Below are positions 44,170 through 53,918 of a stretch of DNA of 64,000 bases, in pieces. The stretch spans positions 115,950-179,949 of the forward strand of contig NC_018469.1 in NCBI RefSeq assembly GCF_000277815.2. Direction: 5' to 3'. The notes beneath the pieces are model-generated. The model ran no database searches. It saw nothing but the letters and a program-made list of their open reading frames with translations, and had not been told where the DNA came from. The DNA is from Encephalitozoon hellem ATCC 50504. Its lineage: Eukaryota; Microsporidia; Unikaryonidae. The number at the start of each line of letters is the position of its first letter. Position 1 is the first letter of the stretch. The position numbers and the translations under genes were made by a program.

Positions 44170-45396
44170 ATGAATGACGATGGTGTGAACATAAAGGAGC
44201 TGATAAGTGCTAGATTTCAGAATCCAAAATTTGTCTACGATGGTAAAAGAATGAGGGTTTTACAAGAAAGAAAGGTGGTTGATTACACCTCTAGCATTTG
44301 CATTCAAAGGGTGAGGAGGAGGCTTGATCCTCTACAGGTTAACGCGAGCTTTGAATTGTCCCCCCAGATTCTTAACCTGAAATCACCTGAGCTCTGCTAC
44401 AACGACATCTCGAGCTTGTTCACAACAAAGATTGAGCATGTTAGTGTCAATAAAGTTAAGTGCCCGGTGAATATTGTTAGATGGACTCCTGATGGCAGGA
44501 GGTTGATGAGTGGGACGGCCACAGGAGAGTTTACTTTGTGGAACGGATATGGATGTAATTTCGAGACCATTCTACAGGCTCATGAGTCGCCTGTCAGAGG
44601 AATGGCTTGGTCACCTTCTGGATCGTTCCTGATTTCCTCAGACAATTTTGGAATAATCAAGTACTGGCATCCGTCTATGAACAACATACAGATAATACAG
44701 GGGCATACAGAGGCAGTGAGGGATCTTTCGTTTTCTCACAACGATAGTAAATTTTGTTCTGCTTCTGATGACTCTACAATAAAGGTTTGGGACTCAATTG
44801 AAGCGAAGGAAGAGTCTGTCCTCCGAGGACACAACTGGGACGTAAGAGCTGCGCAGTGGCATAAATATAAATCGCTGATAGCCAGTGCAGGAAAAGACAA
44901 TCTTGTTAAGATGTGGGACCCGCGAACAGCAGAAGAATTGTGCACCTTGCATCACCACAAGAATACGATACTAGCCTTGAAATGGATGGGAGATGAAAAC
45001 TATCTTCTGACGGGAGGAAAAGATCAAGTAATAAAAATGGTGGATATCAGAACAATGTCTGACGTATTCACCTACAAGAACCACAAGAAGGAAGTTACGT
45101 CAATAGGAACGCATCCTTGTATTCCAGATATGTTTGTGAGTGGAGGTACAGAGGGGGGGCTTTACTTCTGGCAAGCATATACTCAGGTGCCCTTAGAGGT
45201 TGTTGATGAAGGACATGAAGGCACTGTATGGTCGTTAGATTATCATCCTGTAGGGCACATTCTAGCATCTGGGTCTGTAGACCAAAGTGTGAGATTCTGG
45301 GTTAGGCCAAGACCAGACGAGAATACTGAGATTCCCGTTGGAGGGTTTGAAGACGAAGACAACAACTCTGATGGCGGTGCAATACCAGGGCTATAG
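44170..45396 (+). CDS. PFS2: Polyadenylation factor Pfs2/WDR33
   Basis: A 408-residue WD40 protein of the cleavage and polyadenylation complex; WDR33 helps read the AAUAAA signal. The N-terminal part carries KFVYDGKRMRVLQERKVVDY, the conserved segment before the propeller. Seven WD repeats follow (for example GHTEAVRDLSFS, ASDDSTIKVWDS, GHNWDVRAAQWHKYK, AGKDNLVKMWDPR). The GHNWDVRAAQWHPYK-like repeat is a hallmark of this family. A short acidic tail ends the protein; the collagen-like region of human WDR33 is absent. CCC lies about 15 bases before the ATG. Confidence 0.93.
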   Translation: MNDDGVNIKELISARFQNPKFVYDGKRMRVLQERKVVDYTSSICIQRVRRRLDPLQVNASFELSPQILNLKSPELCYNDISSLFTTKIEHVSVNKVKCPVNIVRWTPDGRRLMSGTATGEFTLWNGYGCNFETILQAHESPVRGMAWSPSGSFLISSDNFGIIKYWHPSMNNIQIIQGHTEAVRDLSFSHNDSKFCSASDDSTIKVWDSIEAKEESVLRGHNWDVRAAQWHKYKSLIASAGKDNLVKMWDPRTAEELCTLHHHKNTILALKWMGDENYLLTGGKDQVIKMVDIRTMSDVFTYKNHKKEVTSIGTHPCIPDMFVSGGTEGGLYFWQAYTQVPLEVVDEGHEGTVWSLDYHPVGHILASGSVDQSVRFWVRPRPDENTEIPVGGFEDEDNNSDGGAIPGL

Positions 45397-45524
45397 CAGT
45401 GGTGCCTCCCGTGAGATTTCAGTAAGATTTTACGTGTCATCTGTTATTAAATACATTTGCTTTTTTTTCTATTTATTGGCGAAACTCGGATAATACAATT
45501 GAGAAAAACAAAAACAAATCCTAA

Positions 45525-46814
45525 ATGATTGCCGACCATGAGTACGATTTTGTTATCCTTGGAACAGGATTGGTAGAGTGTGCGGTTGGATGCATTTTAG
45601 CTGGAAGAAACAAAAAGGTTATTCTGATAGACAGAAATCCGATGTACGGATCGGACTTTGCAACATTAAGATATACGGAGTTGGAGGCATATTTTGGAAA
45701 CTCGAATCCCATTCCCGAGCTGAAGGCATATGATTCTGAGTTCTCAATAGATTTGACACCAAAGCTATTTCTTGCTGACAGCAAAATGTTAAAGATGCTA
45801 GTTAGATATGGAATCGACGAGTACCTAGAGTTCTGTAGAATTCCTGGATCTTTTCTTTGGAAGAAGAAGCTATATTCTGTTCCAACAAATGAAGCTCAAT
45901 CCATGACAACTGGGCTAATAGGGATATGGCAGAAGCCCAAGGTCATGAGATTCTTCTGGAATGTCCGAGACTATGCAAGAGCAGCGATGAAAGGAAAGCC
46001 GTACAAGTTCAAGGGTACTATGAGAGAAGAGTTCAGGGAGTATGGGATTACTGAGGAGTCCATGGAGCTTATAGGCCATGGAATAGCTCTAAACCTCGAC
46101 GACTCGTACTTGGACAAACACCCACAGGAAACGTTTGATAAGATTGTAACGTATGTAAGGTCTATCATATGCTATGAAAATTCGATGGAGTCTCCCTATT
46201 TATATCCAAGGTATGGGCTTTCTGAGATTGCACAGGGATTTGCTCGAAGTTGCTGCACTAAGGGAGGAGAGATAATGATAAATGCAGAGGTACTCGAAGT
46301 TGATGAGGGGGCCATGGAGATCCTTGTCCAAGAGCCTGTTAACAAAGAGGTTTTGAAAATAAAAGCTGGGAAGATAATTTCTGACCAGTCTTATTTCCAG
46401 AAGAGTGTGGTTTTGTATGAGATTATAAGGGGAATATGTGTGATACGGGGAGACGCTACCTGTGTAACAAAAGGAGCGTCTTCAGCGCAGATAATTTTCC
46501 TGAAAGGTGAGTTGAAAAGGAAGAACGATATTTTTGTTGTCATACTGGGGTCTGAGGAGAAGTCTACGCCCGAGGGGTACAAGGTGGCGATTATAAGCAC
46601 TGTGAAGGAGACCAACGATCCTGAGGGAGAGATAAGGGTTGTTCTTGAGAAGCTAGGTGATATTGTCAGGTACTTTGTTGATGTAAAGCCTGTATACCGA
46701 GCAGAGGATACAGAGAATATAATTTTTACAAAAGGAGTGGATGAGTCTCCCCACTTTGAGAATGTCTACGAAGAGATAGAAAGAATTTGCAAAAAGCTAA
46801 GCATTCATGACTAA
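45525..46814 (+). CDS. GDI1: Rab GDP-dissociation inhibitor
   Basis: A 429-residue GDI-superfamily protein that extracts GDP-bound prenylated Rab GTPases from membranes. The dinucleotide-like fold opens YDFVILGTGLVECAVGCILA, followed by KVILIDRNPMYGSD (family: KVLHMDRNPYYGG). Next come IPGSFLWKKKLYSVPTNEAQ, which holds the Rab-binding platform residues, and EYGITEESMELIGHGIALNL. YLYPRYGLSEIAQGFAR follows later. These favour GDI over the larger REP. Length is close to yeast Gdi1 (451). It starts at the first ATG; no CCC is present near this start. Confidence 0.92.
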   Translation: MIADHEYDFVILGTGLVECAVGCILAGRNKKVILIDRNPMYGSDFATLRYTELEAYFGNSNPIPELKAYDSEFSIDLTPKLFLADSKMLKMLVRYGIDEYLEFCRIPGSFLWKKKLYSVPTNEAQSMTTGLIGIWQKPKVMRFFWNVRDYARAAMKGKPYKFKGTMREEFREYGITEESMELIGHGIALNLDDSYLDKHPQETFDKIVTYVRSIICYENSMESPYLYPRYGLSEIAQGFARSCCTKGGEIMINAEVLEVDEGAMEILVQEPVNKEVLKIKAGKIISDQSYFQKSVVLYEIIRGICVIRGDATCVTKGASSAQIIFLKGELKRKNDIFVVILGSEEKSTPEGYKVAIISTVKETNDPEGEIRVVLEKLGDIVRYFVDVKPVYRAEDTENIIFTKGVDESPHFENVYEEIERICKKLSIHD

Positions 46815-46903
46815 TTGCTATGGCCAGGCTCTTTTATTACAGGGACATCTGTGCCTCTGTCTTTAGAAGGAGCTTATACAACTATTAGATTTAGAAAGCC
46901 CTT

Positions 46904-47473
46904 ATGGAAATAAAGACAGGGATGGTAGAGAAGGCTCTTTCATCTTGCTACCTAAAAACTAATAAAACGTCAGTTATATGCAGCATACATTTTGAGCAGA
47001 AGGGCGAGACAGACTCGTGGGTCGAGGTGAATTTTTCAGATGTGCTCCCCCTGAAAGTCTGTTCCCCTATTGTTTCTATTGCCGATTCGTTGTTATCGTC
47101 AAAGTCCCGGTCCACGAAAATCAAAGTATCGTTTCACGCAGTGAAGTATGGCGAGGACTTGTTTTCCTGCCTTGTGAATTCTTTTTCTATGTGTGTCATA
47201 TTATCCGGGATCAGAGTCGTAGACACAATCTGCTCTGGTACTGTTTATGCAGGGAAGGATGGGATTTCGCTTGCAGGGGGGCCTGATCTACTTCCACTGC
47301 ATATGGTGTATGTAATTCACAGGAAAAGAATTATGCAAGTCCATTTTGACGGGATTTTGGATTCCACTCTTCTTGCTGATGCCACTGAGAAGCTCGTTCA
47401 TAGATGCATCGAGCAAAGTGTGTTGATGAAGTCTAAGGTGGAGGATGTTGTGAACGATATCGTGAATGGATGA
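46904..47473 (+). CDS. Exosome core subunit, RNase PH type (Rrp46/Mtr3-like)
   Basis: A 189-residue RNase PH-fold protein, one of six forming the exosome ring that guides RNA to Rrp44. The opening KTGMVEKALSSCYLKTNKTS, followed by VICSIH, is the first strand pair of the fold (family: GSAYLEFGNTKVLCSV). LFSCLVNSFSMCVILSGIRV and VDTICSGTVY cover the core helix and the next strand. Phosphorolytic catalytic residues are not evident, as in other eukaryotic ring subunits. Rrp46, Mtr3 and Rrp43 cannot be separated by eye. The start has AGATTTAGAAAGCCCTT before it. Confidence 0.75.
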   Translation: MEIKTGMVEKALSSCYLKTNKTSVICSIHFEQKGETDSWVEVNFSDVLPLKVCSPIVSIADSLLSSKSRSTKIKVSFHAVKYGEDLFSCLVNSFSMCVILSGIRVVDTICSGTVYAGKDGISLAGGPDLLPLHMVYVIHRKRIMQVHFDGILDSTLLADATEKLVHRCIEQSVLMKSKVEDVVNDIVNG

Positions 47474-47523
47474 GGTCTTTGGATTCTATCATGATGAAAT
47501 GAAAGGGTTTAAAGATCCCCAAC

Positions 47524-48330
47524 ATGAATCCAAAGGAATCTGAGAAGGAGAAAGAAGCCGGAACAAAAAGAAAAATTTTTGTGGTGGTTGGAATGGCAGG
47601 AAGTGGAAAGACAACCTTTTGCCAAAGACTTTACTCGTGGATTTCCCAGGACAATTGCAAAATAGATCCGGAAACGGGGTTGAACTCGTCTATATACTCG
47701 ATCAACCTGGATCCTGCAGTAGTGAATGCAAAGATGCCTTTGAATCTTGATATAAGGGACTCCGTGGACTATCATGAGACGATGGAAAAATATCAGCTAG
47801 GGCCGAACGGAGGGATTACTACGTGCTTAAATCTATTCCTCTTAAATATTGGAGAACACATTGACAAGATAAAGGAAGAATATGTTATTATAGACACTCC
47901 TGGGCAGATTGAGGCGTTTACGTGGTCATCACCGGGATATGTGCTCATTGAGACGCTTAAGACCATTGGGAGCGTTATTCTCATATACACAGTTGATTCT
48001 GTATCTTCTCACAAGCATGCTGTGTTTATGTCGAACATGATGTATGCGGCCTCCTTGATGTGTAGATACGAGGTTGAGACTTTGTGTCTTTTCAACAAGA
48101 AGGATCTAACTGAGAGCAAGGTTCTCGAGGAATGGATTTCTGACTACGAAAGTTTCCGAGACTCATTGAATGAGGAAAACATGTTTTCTCCTGTTTTGGG
48201 GTCGATGGCCCTTTATTTTGAGGAGTTTTACAATTCGATGACGTCTGTGTCTGTCTCTTCGCACACAGGAAGCGGAAAGTCTGATTTTTTTGATGCTGTT
48301 AATCGACTGCTGGATGAAAAGAGTACTTAA
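47524..48330 (+). CDS. GPN1: GPN-loop GTPase 1 (Npa3/XAB1)
   Basis: A 268-residue GTPase needed for assembly and nuclear import of RNA polymerase II. The P-loop is GMAGSGKTT (23-31), followed by the Gpn-family line INLDPAVVNAKMPLNLDIRD, the GPN loop in QLGPNGGITTCLN (93-95), and the G3 motif IDTPGQIEAF. FNKKDL gives base recognition. This matches GPN1 better than GPN2 or GPN3 (DPAV, LGPNGGI). The C-terminal acidic extension of larger homologues is missing (yeast Npa3 has 385 residues). ATG follows ATCCCCAAC. Confidence 0.9.
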   Translation: MNPKESEKEKEAGTKRKIFVVVGMAGSGKTTFCQRLYSWISQDNCKIDPETGLNSSIYSINLDPAVVNAKMPLNLDIRDSVDYHETMEKYQLGPNGGITTCLNLFLLNIGEHIDKIKEEYVIIDTPGQIEAFTWSSPGYVLIETLKTIGSVILIYTVDSVSSHKHAVFMSNMMYAASLMCRYEVETLCLFNKKDLTESKVLEEWISDYESFRDSLNEENMFSPVLGSMALYFEEFYNSMTSVSVSSHTGSGKSDFFDAVNRLLDEKST

Positions 48331-48415
48331 GAAATAAACCTAACAGCAATACAATATTTTCAAAGGCCGAGCCGGAAGAAGCCAAATTTTTATTGTTTCA
48401 AATCCCCAGAAGCTT

Positions 48416-50050
48416 ATGAAGGCCAAAGACAGAAGAAACCGAACGAAGATGAAGAGCGTAGACAGTATTACAAAGATCAAGGAGTCCAAGGCCATATACT
48501 CACTGCGCCATGGGCCATATATGGTGGTGTCCATTGTCTCACTAGGAAGAGACTGTGGGAATTATTTTGACAAATACTTGCATGGAGAAGGAGGACTGTT
48601 TTTCTCAGAGGAGCATAAAATGAACTTCCTATTCAAGCAGACGGACGAACTTAACGGGCTTCAGCTAGGATATGTATGCAGGGCAAGTGATGTGGTGGTG
48701 TTTTTTATTGATTCTGATGAAGTGGATGATGATAAGCTCAAGATAATCAAGAAATTTGTTCCGAGTTGCATATTTTGCATAGCTAATCAAGGTCTCAAAG
48801 ACGTGGCTAAGAGGCTTACAAAGAAGCATTTTCCAAAAGAAAGGATAGTTGAGATAGAAGGGCTGATTGGGGCTTTGAGCAATGTGAGAGTTAAAAACAC
48901 ATCTGTTTGTAGAAGGCCGTACATTGTACCAAGCAACGTTTATTGTGATGGAGAATATTTTTATGTTGAGGGATTTCTAAAGCGTGGATTTCTTAGTGAC
49001 AAGGTGATTGTCAATGGGAGATATGAGATGTCTATTGAGGAGGTAGTTGGGGATAAGATATATAAAGGGTGTGATTTACGTGTAAGCATCGACATTGGGG
49101 GAACTCTCAACACAGATATAGAGAAGCCAGAAGAGGAATGTGACTCGGAATCCTTAATGTCTGCTTGCAGTGATCATGATATGAAAGAAAATGATTCCGA
49201 CGATGAGTATTCTATCGAAGATGAATCTTCTGCCGAAGATCGCCCATCGCTTATAGACAAGTATTCTGAATATAGAGGAATAAGGAACTTATCTACGTGC
49301 AGCTTCAGATCATGCAGTTTTCCAGAGCACTACAAAGGACTTGTATTTTTTGATGATTTCAAAAGAGCCGAGAAGCTCATTGCTGGGCAGGACAGTATAA
49401 TTCCTAGTAATCAGATGGTGAAGATAAAGCTCAGATATGAAGGGCTTCTTGAAGAACGAATATGTGTGCTGTTTGGATGTTATGAATATGAAGACCAGAA
49501 GACAATACACAATTTCCACTTTGAGGGACAAGAGCCATTAAAGGAAGAGAGCATGGTGGTTGATCTGGGGCACAAGATTGTTAATATAAGGCCAATGATC
49601 ACTCGTAACCTAAACCACAAGGTTTTTAAGAGGCAAGAGGAGCTTGAATCTGGGGTTATAAGCTTTATCGGGCCGGTTACTTTTGGGCTATCTAGAGTTC
49701 TTATATATAGAAAATCTATACTAGGAGAGCTATGTGCATCGACACTTGTTTCGGTCGGGATGAACGGATTTATGGGGGACAGGATTATCTTTGAGGAAGC
49801 GGTGTTCCAAGGGATACCGTTCAGAAACAAGAAGAGATATAGCCTTGTCAAACGCATGTTCAACAGCAAAGAAGAGGTTATGTACTTCCGAAATATCCAG
49901 TTGTACATGCGGAATAAAAAGATCACCGGGTTTATTAAGAAGCCTATAGGTACGAAGGGAACGTTCAAAGGATATTTTACCCAGCCTATAAAGTCTGGAG
50001 ATAAGGTTATGATGTCTTTATACAAGAGGGTTTTCCTGGAAGATCAATAA
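48416..50050 (+). CDS. TSR1: Tsr1 pre-40S ribosome assembly factor
   Basis: A 544-residue member of the Bms1/Tsr1 group that acts late in 40S subunit maturation. The N-terminal domain resembles a GTPase fold but has no P-loop, which points to Tsr1 rather than Bms1. An acidic insert follows (about 235-280, many D, E and S). The C-terminal signature is YSEYRGIRNLSTCSFRSC, like the Tsr1 line F-x-KYRGLKSFRTSPWD, then FDDFKRAEKLI. The end has IKKPIGTKGTFKGYFTQPIK, matching the conserved KEPIGTHG-type segment. AATCCCCAGAAGCTT stands before the ATG. Yeast Tsr1 has 788 residues. Confidence 0.88.
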   Translation: MKAKDRRNRTKMKSVDSITKIKESKAIYSLRHGPYMVVSIVSLGRDCGNYFDKYLHGEGGLFFSEEHKMNFLFKQTDELNGLQLGYVCRASDVVVFFIDSDEVDDDKLKIIKKFVPSCIFCIANQGLKDVAKRLTKKHFPKERIVEIEGLIGALSNVRVKNTSVCRRPYIVPSNVYCDGEYFYVEGFLKRGFLSDKVIVNGRYEMSIEEVVGDKIYKGCDLRVSIDIGGTLNTDIEKPEEECDSESLMSACSDHDMKENDSDDEYSIEDESSAEDRPSLIDKYSEYRGIRNLSTCSFRSCSFPEHYKGLVFFDDFKRAEKLIAGQDSIIPSNQMVKIKLRYEGLLEERICVLFGCYEYEDQKTIHNFHFEGQEPLKEESMVVDLGHKIVNIRPMITRNLNHKVFKRQEELESGVISFIGPVTFGLSRVLIYRKSILGELCASTLVSVGMNGFMGDRIIFEEAVFQGIPFRNKKRYSLVKRMFNSKEEVMYFRNIQLYMRNKKITGFIKKPIGTKGTFKGYFTQPIKSGDKVMMSLYKRVFLEDQ

Positions 50051-50098
50051 ATACCACAATTCTAACGCCATTTTAAAGCTTGATTTTCACTTCCCTAA

Positions 50099-51025
50099 AT
50101 GAAAACGTATATTAAGGAAAAGAGGCTGGGAGAGGGGACGTATGCAGTAATATACCTTGGATATAGGGCACTGCCTCAAGATAAGCCTTTTGTGAGCTCA
50201 GGAACCAGGATAGAAGATACCCCGGTGGCCATAAAGAGAATAAAGCTGACAAAGTATGCACAGGGGCACGAGATAAGTGCAATAAGAGAGATCAAGGCTT
50301 TGAAAAGAATAAGTAGTAAATATGTTGTTAAGCTGTTGGATACCTTTATATATGACAAATGCGTTCACATAGTTCTAGAGTATGTTGAGACCAATCTTGA
50401 GAATGTGATAAGGAATGCCGATAAAATTATCATGCCTGGAGATACAAAAGCATGGATGTTGATGATATTGAAGGGAGTTTATGAATGCCATAGGCTGTTT
50501 ATAATCCATAGGGATATTAAGCCGAACAATATACTTATTACAGCTGAGGGAGTAGTAAAGCTAGCTGATTTTGGACTTACCAGGGGGATAGGAAACAAAA
50601 TGACACCTCAGGCGATAACTAGATGGTACAGAGCACCAGAGGTTCTCATGGGGTCGAGAGACTATGGGAGCCCTGCCGATATGTGGTCTGTAGGGTGTGT
50701 ATTTGCAGAGTTGCTTTTAAGGGTTCCTTTATTTGCAGGGGACACCGACATTCATCAGTTGGACATGATTTTTAGAGCTCTTGGGACTCCTACGGAAAAA
50801 GAGTGGCCAGGGGTGTCTACCCTGCCCAGGTTTCTTGAATTTCAGCAATATGCCAAGACATCCTTGGGTTCTCTGTTTTCGGCGGTGTCATCTGATGCGC
50901 TAGACCTGCTAGAAAAGCTCCTTATCCTAAATCCATGCAATAGAATCAATTGTGACGATGCCATAAAGCATCCCTATTTTAAATCGCTGCCTCTACCTAC
51001 GCCTATAGGCAAATTGCCTGTATGA
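50099..51025 (+). CDS. KIN28: CDK7/Kin28 kinase of TFIIH
   Basis: A 308-residue cyclin-dependent kinase of the CDK7 type, which phosphorylates the RNA polymerase II tail and activates other CDKs. The glycine loop is LGEGTYAVIYLG, the ATP lysine is in VAIKRIK (K46), the catalytic loop is HRDIKPNNILI (D139), and DFG is at 157-159. KPNN is diagnostic for CDK7. The T-loop NKMTPQAITRWYRAPE keeps a Thr (T169). The later stretch ELLLRVPLFAGDTDIHQLDM, then GTPTEKEWPG and PTPIGKLP, aligns with CDK7 (LRVPFLPGDSDLDQL, GPTPGCQLP). A six-residue insert lies in the beta2-3 region before VAIK. CCC stands before the ATG. Confidence 0.92.
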   Translation: MKTYIKEKRLGEGTYAVIYLGYRALPQDKPFVSSGTRIEDTPVAIKRIKLTKYAQGHEISAIREIKALKRISSKYVVKLLDTFIYDKCVHIVLEYVETNLENVIRNADKIIMPGDTKAWMLMILKGVYECHRLFIIHRDIKPNNILITAEGVVKLADFGLTRGIGNKMTPQAITRWYRAPEVLMGSRDYGSPADMWSVGCVFAELLLRVPLFAGDTDIHQLDMIFRALGTPTEKEWPGVSTLPRFLEFQQYAKTSLGSLFSAVSSDALDLLEKLLILNPCNRINCDDAIKHPYFKSLPLPTPIGKLPV

Positions 51026-51101
51026 AGGAGATGGGCTGGAGAGGCTGCGAAATGTAACTATTTAATCGCATTTGTCCAAAAACAAAAAACCCTTGAATAA
51101 T

Positions 51102-53246
51102 ATGCACTCAAGAGATTTTGCATCCCAGGCTATGCATCAGGCAAGCAAGCAGTTTCCAAAGGCATTTGAGGGGCAAAGAAGGCCAAAGATGAAGATTCCC
51201 GACTTTCCTTCTGAGATTGAGAAGGACCAGGCGTCCTTTTTTTCCTTTGACACATCGATTCAGCCGCCTCCGCTTAGCACAACAAACTGCTTTATTACTG
51301 AGACAACAAATACAGATCCCAATCTACTGAGGTCTACCATGTACACTCTTCCAACAGATACGGACACGTTTGAGTCGATGGAGATTCCTTTTGGGCTTGT
51401 TCTCAATCCCTTCAACCAGAAGGCCATGGCTACTGAGCTAGATAAGGATATTTCGGCAAGATGCTGGCAGTGTCAAAGCTATGTCAATATATTCACCAAG
51501 ATTGAGGGAAATGTTTTCTATTGTAATATCTGTAATTCAAAAAATCAGGTAAAGGAAGGAATAAGCAATGAGATCACAAGATACTCCACAATAGAATATG
51601 TTACCAGGAAAAAGAACGAAGAAAGGGTCGTAAAAACAGAATCGGGAAACATGGTTTCTGAAAACTTGTTCAGGACTACTATGGTTTATGGTCCGGTGTT
51701 TATTTTTGCAATTGATACAACTACTCCTATATTAATGGAGAATGCAGTGAAGGCTATGGGGCATCTCATAAGGGATGAAAACTTCCAGTTTCTATTCAAG
51801 AAGATAGTGGTTGCTTTGTTTTCAGATACCGTCTCATTAGTTAGGTCATCAGGTGGGGTAATAACAGAAGTCCTGCTATCCGATAAGCTCCAGCTTCCAT
51901 TTATTTCTCCAGAGTTCTTAATGGACGTTGAAGATAGCAAGGGGATGGAGCTATTAGTGGAATATGCCTCAAGAATACCTTTAAGCAAAGGAGGGGCTGG
52001 CAACGGATTTGCTGATTGCCTGAAGGTTGGGATCTCGATAACGGGATACTGCAGAGGTTCAAAGATGGCCGTGTTTACCAATGCCCAGGGCAAACTAGAT
52101 TACGAGGAGATGGCAAAACAGCTTATTGAAGTGGGGTGTACTCTGAATACCTTTTCTATGCAAAAGATATCTGCACCCAGGCTATGCTCCTTGACTACTG
52201 GTAGAAGTTTTGTATACACATCCGAAACTATTGCAAGGCTAACAGCAGACCTGACAAATCTGGGGACCACAAAAAGTTCCTACAAAGTAAGGGTTGAAGC
52301 AAAGACTTCTGACGCCATAAGAAAGCTAAGCTTCTACGGAAATACTGCCTTTGAGCATCTTGGGTTCCAGGACTTTGCACAAATGGATGACAAGACCACA
52401 TTTGGAATGACATTTTCTCTTGAGGAGTCATTACAAAACAAGTCTAAAGTATACGTCCAGATGATACTAAGCTTCTACTGTTTCGATGGCTCAAGCCGGG
52501 TTCTCGTGATGAATACAGGCTTTGAGACATCATCAAGGATTTCGGAGGTTTATGCAAGCCTCAGCTTTGACACTTTGGCATGCATATATGCAAAGTATAT
52601 TGCAATGGACAAAGGCACCGTCAAAGAGCATAGCAAGAAGGTTGAAAATTCGATTAGCCGGTCTCTCAAGTATTACAGAAGTAGCTGCTGCAAAGAAGCA
52701 TCCAGCTCCCAATTTGTTCTTCCGGAATCCATTAAGCTAATTCCTCTCATATACCAATCTATGATGAAGAATAGCTTTTTTTCTAATAGCATAAGCGAAG
52801 ATAATATATCTCAGATAACAAACTTTACTGTCGAACAAAATCTCAGGTTTTTCTATCCACGGCTGTTTGCATTTACCGACTTTTACATAGACAAATCTTT
52901 GGAGAAGGTCAAGGCTCTTAAGCTTAGTGCAGAGTCCCTCAACTCTGAGGAAATCTATGTCCTGGATAACTCCCAAAAAATATATATTTACATTGGGGAA
53001 AGCGTAGATGCATCTTTAAAGGAGGCTATATTTACAGACAAGACAGAAGAAAACGAAGTTCTGCGTAAGATGATCGAAGAGTTCTACTCTTACTACGACA
53101 GTGAACTGCCGGTTGTGTTTGTAGAAGAAGGAAAAGGAGGGCTTGAAATTGAGTTTGTTGGATACCTAGTCGAAGACAGGCTCAACAATATACCTTCTTA
53201 TCCAGATTACATATGTGAACTTCATTTCAAAGTTAAGAACGCCTGA
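51102..53246 (+). CDS. SEC24-2: Sec24-type COPII cargo adaptor (second copy)
   Basis: A 714-residue COPII protein and the second Sec24 in this window. PFGLVLNPF before the zinc finger (Sec24: PLGLVIQPF), the cysteines at 121, 124, 141 and 144 (CWQCQSYVN, YCNIC), trunk GPVFIFAIDTTTPIL, helical FVLPESIKLIPLIYQSMMKN and gelsolin-like YVLDNSQKIYIYIG make the family clear. The copies differ widely: this one lacks the YLNPF form of the finger and has a longer N-terminal tail. It is probably an ancient Sec24 versus Sfb2/Sfb3-like split rather than a recent duplicate. The frame opens at TTG 51072; ATG 51102 after AAACCCTTGAATAAT was used. Confidence 0.87.
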   Translation: MHSRDFASQAMHQASKQFPKAFEGQRRPKMKIPDFPSEIEKDQASFFSFDTSIQPPPLSTTNCFITETTNTDPNLLRSTMYTLPTDTDTFESMEIPFGLVLNPFNQKAMATELDKDISARCWQCQSYVNIFTKIEGNVFYCNICNSKNQVKEGISNEITRYSTIEYVTRKKNEERVVKTESGNMVSENLFRTTMVYGPVFIFAIDTTTPILMENAVKAMGHLIRDENFQFLFKKIVVALFSDTVSLVRSSGGVITEVLLSDKLQLPFISPEFLMDVEDSKGMELLVEYASRIPLSKGGAGNGFADCLKVGISITGYCRGSKMAVFTNAQGKLDYEEMAKQLIEVGCTLNTFSMQKISAPRLCSLTTGRSFVYTSETIARLTADLTNLGTTKSSYKVRVEAKTSDAIRKLSFYGNTAFEHLGFQDFAQMDDKTTFGMTFSLEESLQNKSKVYVQMILSFYCFDGSSRVLVMNTGFETSSRISEVYASLSFDTLACIYAKYIAMDKGTVKEHSKKVENSISRSLKYYRSSCCKEASSSQFVLPESIKLIPLIYQSMMKNSFFSNSISEDNISQITNFTVEQNLRFFYPRLFAFTDFYIDKSLEKVKALKLSAESLNSEEIYVLDNSQKIYIYIGESVDASLKEAIFTDKTEENEVLRKMIEEFYSYYDSELPVVFVEEGKGGLEIEFVGYLVEDRLNNIPSYPDYICELHFKVKNA

Positions 53247-53312
53247 GATTGATCTCTTCGAAAGAAGAAGGCATTTGAGTAAAATCGTGAAATACTTTTA
53301 ATTAGGTCATCT

Positions 53313-53783
53313 TTACACTTCATCGCCTTTTTCCGAGTTTTCCTCAAGTGCTGCAGCATGTACCAAGGTCACTATACCACAGATCGCAGATATCGCAAGA
53401 AGTCCCACTATCGCTTCTTTGAAAAATATAAAGAAGATAAGTATCCCAACAACACCAGCTATACATACGGATTTTGGCTCCATCTCAATATTAAACAACG
53501 TCGGCTTTGTCTTATAGGCATATGCCGTAACGGAAACAATTCCGATGAGTATAATCAGTTCTAGACGGTACAAAACATATATTAGCGCAAATATCGCTGC
53601 CATTGCTAAATAATGGAATTTAAATCTATCGAGATTGGCAAGAACCCTCCTTTTTGCATCGTTCAAGTCATGCGGGACCGAGGCATTGCGTATACTAAAG
53701 AAGTCTTTTGCTACATGCTTGTCTCCAAGAGCTTCCTTGATATTTTTTTGAAAAGTTTTCTCTTGCTGCATTCCTCCTTGCAT
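53313..53783 (-). CDS. PRA1/Yip3-family Rab acceptor membrane protein
   Basis: A 156-residue membrane protein of the prenylated Rab acceptor family, working in ER-Golgi transport with Rab GTPases and GDI. A hydrophilic N-terminus with [20 protein letters not shown] and then [14 protein letters not shown] matches the PRA1 line (R-x-N-x-x-YF..N). It leads into two paired hydrophobic regions (about 60-90 and 105-145), usually four spans in a W shape, and an acidic C-terminus. Human PRA1 has 185 residues. The frame opens at TTG 53792; ATG 53783 follows AGCCCTTGGAAAAC. The Rab GDI gene is also in this window. Confidence 0.8.
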   Translation of the reverse strand: MQGGMQQEKTFQKNIKEALGDKHVAKDFFSIRNASVPHDLNDAKRRVLANLDRFKFHYLAMAAIFALIYVLYRLELIILIGIVSVTAYAYKTKPTLFNIEMEPKSVCIAGVVGILIFFIFFKEAIVGLLAISAICGIVTLVHAAALEENSEKGDEV

Positions 53784-53918
53784 GTTTTCCAAGGGCTCTT
53801 TGTTTAACTACTAAAGGTATTCATCTCCACAGTGTTTCAAAAACGATTGGTCCAAAAGAAACACAGCTTATTACCAATAGGATTTCGCTCCGAGAAGCAT
53901 TTGTTATAAATCATCCAA

